Below, piece by piece: positions 11,746-13,521 of a stretch of DNA of 13,521 nucleotides; the stretch's first letter is position 1; each line of letters starts with the position of its first letter. A program made the translations under genes and the position numbers. The notes below the pieces were generated by a model. That model ran no database searches. It was not told where the DNA came from and saw nothing but the letters and a program-made list of their open reading frames with translations. This stretch comes from CALAEC01 sp050692915 (lineage in GTDB: Bacteria; Actinomycetota; UBA4738; CALAEC01): assembly GCA_050692915.1 (NCBI GenBank), contig JBOGVU010000072.1:1-13521 (forward strand), written 5' to 3'.

Positions 11746-13521
11746 ATGGCCCAGAAGACCAAGTACGTCTACGACTTCAGCGAGGGCAACAGGGACATGA
11801 AGGACCTCCTGGGGGGTAAGGGGGCCAATCTCGCAGAGATGACGAACCTGAGCCTCCCCGTTCCCGCCGGGTTCACCATCACCACCGAGGCCTGCAACCA
11901 GTACCTGGAGACCGGGGGCTTCCCCGAGGGTCTCCTCGACGTGGTCGACGCCCACCTCCGGGGCCTGGAGACCGCCATGGGCCGCCGGCTGGGGGACATC
12001 GAGAACCCCCTCCTGGTCTCGGTCCGCTCGGGCGCCAAGTACTCGATGCCGGGGATGATGGACACGGTCCTCAACCTCGGCCTGAATGACCGCTCGGTCC
12101 TCGGCCTGGCCCGGCAGGCGGGATCCGACCGGTTCGCCTTCGACTCGTACCGACGGTTCATCCAGATGTTCGGGAAGATCGTCATGGACATACCCGGCGA
12201 GGCATTCGAGGACGAGCTCGACCGGGCCAAGGCCAAGAAGGGCCCGGAGGCCAAGGACACCGACCTCACCGCGGTCGACCTCATGGATCTGGTGGAGCGG
12301 TTCAAGACGATCGTCCGCCAGCACGCCGGACGGCTGTTCCCCACCGAGCCGAAGGAACAGCTGCGTATGGCCATCGAGGCCGTGTTCCGGTCGTGGAACA
12401 ACGACCGGGCCAAGGTCTACCGGCGCCAGTACGCGATCCCCGACGACCTGGGGACGGCGGTCAACGTGGTGGCCATGGTGTTCGGGAACCTCGGCGAGGA
12501 TTCCGGCACCGGCGTGGCCTTCACCCGGGACCCGGCCACCGGGGAGAAGGGCGTGTATGGCGACTACCTGACCAACGCGCAAGGCGAAGACGTGGTGGCC
12601 GGGATCCGCAACACCCTTCCCCTCCACGAGCTGCGCCGTCTGAACCCGGAGGCCTACCGGCAGCTGCTCGAGATCATGAAGAAGCTGGAGCGCCACTACC
12701 GGGACATGTGCGACATCGAGTTCACCATCGAGAAGCGGAAGCTGTGGATGCTCCAGACGCGCGTCGGGAAACGCACCGGCGCCTCCGCCGTGAAGATGGC
12801 CGTCGACATGGCGAACGAGGGCCTGATCAAGCGGGAGCAGGCCGTGCTCCGGGTGGAGCCGGATCACCTCGACCAGCTCCTGCACCCGCAGTTCGACCCC
12901 AAGGCCGATGTGGACGTCCTGGCCAAGGGCCTGAACGCCTCGCCAGGCGCGGCTGTCGGCAAGGTCGTGTTCGACGCGGACACGGCGGCGGAGATGGGCG
13001 AGCGGGGCGAGGCCGTCGTGCTGGTTCGGCGGGAGACGAACCCGGACGACCTCCACGGGATGATCGCCGCCCGGGGGATCCTGACCTCGCACGGGGGGAA
13101 GACCTCCCACGCCGCCGTGGTGGCTCGGGGAATGGGAAAACCGGCGGTGTGCGGGGCCGAGGCCCTGAAGATCGACTACGCGAAGCGCGAGTTCACCGTG
13201 AACGGGACGAAGGTCAAGGAGGGAGAGGTCGTCTCGATCGACGGGACCACCGGCCGGGTGGTCCTCGGGGAGGTGTCCCTGGTCGAGCCGAAGCTGTCGG
13301 GCGACTTCGAGGCCCTGCTCGGCTGGGCGGATGGGCTCCGGCAGCTACGGGTCAGGGCGAACGCGGACGACGGGCCCTCGGCCGCGCAGGCCAGGAAGTT
13401 CGGGGCCGAGGGGATCGGCCTGTGCCGGACCGAGCACATGTTCGGCACGCCCGGGGACCCGCGTCTCCCGACCTTCCGACAGGTGATCCTGTCGGCGCCC
13501 GTGGCCCGGGCCGCCCAGCTC
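11746..13521 (+). CDS. ppdK: Pyruvate, phosphate dikinase, 5' part
   Basis: The frame stays open to the window end and gives the first 592 residues of an enzyme usually near 880 long. It interconverts ATP, phosphate and pyruvate with AMP, diphosphate and phosphoenolpyruvate in the cytoplasm, serving gluconeogenesis or glycolysis. Seen are LLGGKGANLAEM (21-32), VSVRSGAKYSMPGMMDTVLN (91-110) and FGNLGEDSGTGVAFTRDP (246-263) of the ATP-grasp part; GGKTSHAAVVARG with the phospho-carrier His455; and GIGLCRTEHMF with R561 at the start of the PEP/pyruvate barrel. His455 and R561 fall at the same numbers as in the Clostridium symbiosum enzyme. The rest of the barrel, with the C-terminal catalytic residues, lies outside. 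ATG 11746 directly abuts GGGGAG, too close for a normal ribosome site; with TACAGT 9 bases upstream a leaderless or near-leaderless mRNA is likely. Confidence 0.97.
   Translation, partial: MAQKTKYVYDFSEGNRDMKDLLGGKGANLAEMTNLSLPVPAGFTITTEACNQYLETGGFPEGLLDVVDAHLRGLETAMGRRLGDIENPLLVSVRSGAKYSMPGMMDTVLNLGLNDRSVLGLARQAGSDRFAFDSYRRFIQMFGKIVMDIPGEAFEDELDRAKAKKGPEAKDTDLTAVDLMDLVERFKTIVRQHAGRLFPTEPKEQLRMAIEAVFRSWNNDRAKVYRRQYAIPDDLGTAVNVVAMVFGNLGEDSGTGVAFTRDPATGEKGVYGDYLTNAQGEDVVAGIRNTLPLHELRRLNPEAYRQLLEIMKKLERHYRDMCDIEFTIEKRKLWMLQTRVGKRTGASAVKMAVDMANEGLIKREQAVLRVEPDHLDQLLHPQFDPKADVDVLAKGLNASPGAAVGKVVFDADTAAEMGERGEAVVLVRRETNPDDLHGMIAARGILTSHGGKTSHAAVVARGMGKPAVCGAEALKIDYAKREFTVNGTKVKEGEVVSIDGTTGRVVLGEVSLVEPKLSGDFEALLGWADGLRQLRVRANADDGPSAAQARKFGAEGIGLCRTEHMFGTPGDPRLPTFRQVILSAPVARAAQL

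Noticed and set aside
11173..13110. A 645-codon minus-strand open frame opposite ppdK and crossing the toxin-antitoxin genes
   Set aside because: Antisense to an unmistakable pyruvate phosphate dikinase, repetitive composition and no recognisable domain.
1..13521. CRISPR array, transposon ends, tRNA or rRNA genes
   Set aside because: No regularly spaced repeats, transposase-like frames, cloverleaf candidates or conserved rRNA stretches were seen on either strand.

Overview
The window is about 13.5 kb of very GC-rich, densely packed bacterial DNA with many GTG starts, -10 boxes of the TANNNT kind, and family markers typical of Actinomycetota: a DUF2630 protein, a PPOX-class (probably F420-linked) oxidoreductase and a RES/Xre toxin-antitoxin pair. 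I infer an actinobacterium, possibly a deep-branching or uncultured lineage. No rRNA, tRNA, CRISPR array, insertion sequence or phage gene is visible, and no gene-free stretch exceeds 300 bases.

Positions 1-7136 look like one carbohydrate-uptake and catabolism locus. The 3' end of a sugar ABC transporter substrate-binding protein gene (2-652, +) runs tail to tail into a minus-strand pair: a DhnA/LacD/LsrF-type class I aldolase (2699-1866) followed by a Gfo/Idh/MocA oxidoreductase (1869-634) that seems to start at a rare CTG codon. From the same control region, on the plus strand, comes a tight operon: a ManA-type cupin isomerase, an FGGY sugar kinase, a DUF4432 aldose-epimerase-like protein and a PfkB kinase of the LacC/FruK type. 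The 75-base divergent region carries a perfect GACAAC/GTTGTC palindrome (LacI-family operator style) that overlaps the -35 box of the minus promoter and the expected start point of the plus promoter, so both arms are probably co-repressed. Mutarotase, isomerase, two successive kinases and a class I aldolase suggest a tagatose-pathway-like route in which a rare sugar is imported, isomerised, phosphorylated twice and cleaved. The actual sugar cannot be read from the sequence.

Positions 7137-8430 hold small accessory genes: a DUF2630 protein, a VOC-family metalloprotein with an H-H-E metal triad, and, on the minus strand, a PPOX-class flavin/F420 oxidoreductase whose last part is in the wrong frame because one C appears to be missing from a C run.

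Positions 8430-10748 contain class II fumarase (fumC) followed after 6 bases by an AlkA-like HhH-GPD DNA glycosylase. fumC and the divergent PPOX gene both have a -10-like hexamer 6-7 bases before the start codon, suggesting leaderless mRNAs.

Positions 10754-11694 (minus) encode a type II toxin-antitoxin module, a Xre/MbcA/ParS-type antitoxin and a RES-domain toxin, with a 9-bp-arm inverted repeat next to a TATACT -10 box as probable autoregulatory operator. From 11746 to the window end runs the first 592 codons of pyruvate phosphate dikinase.
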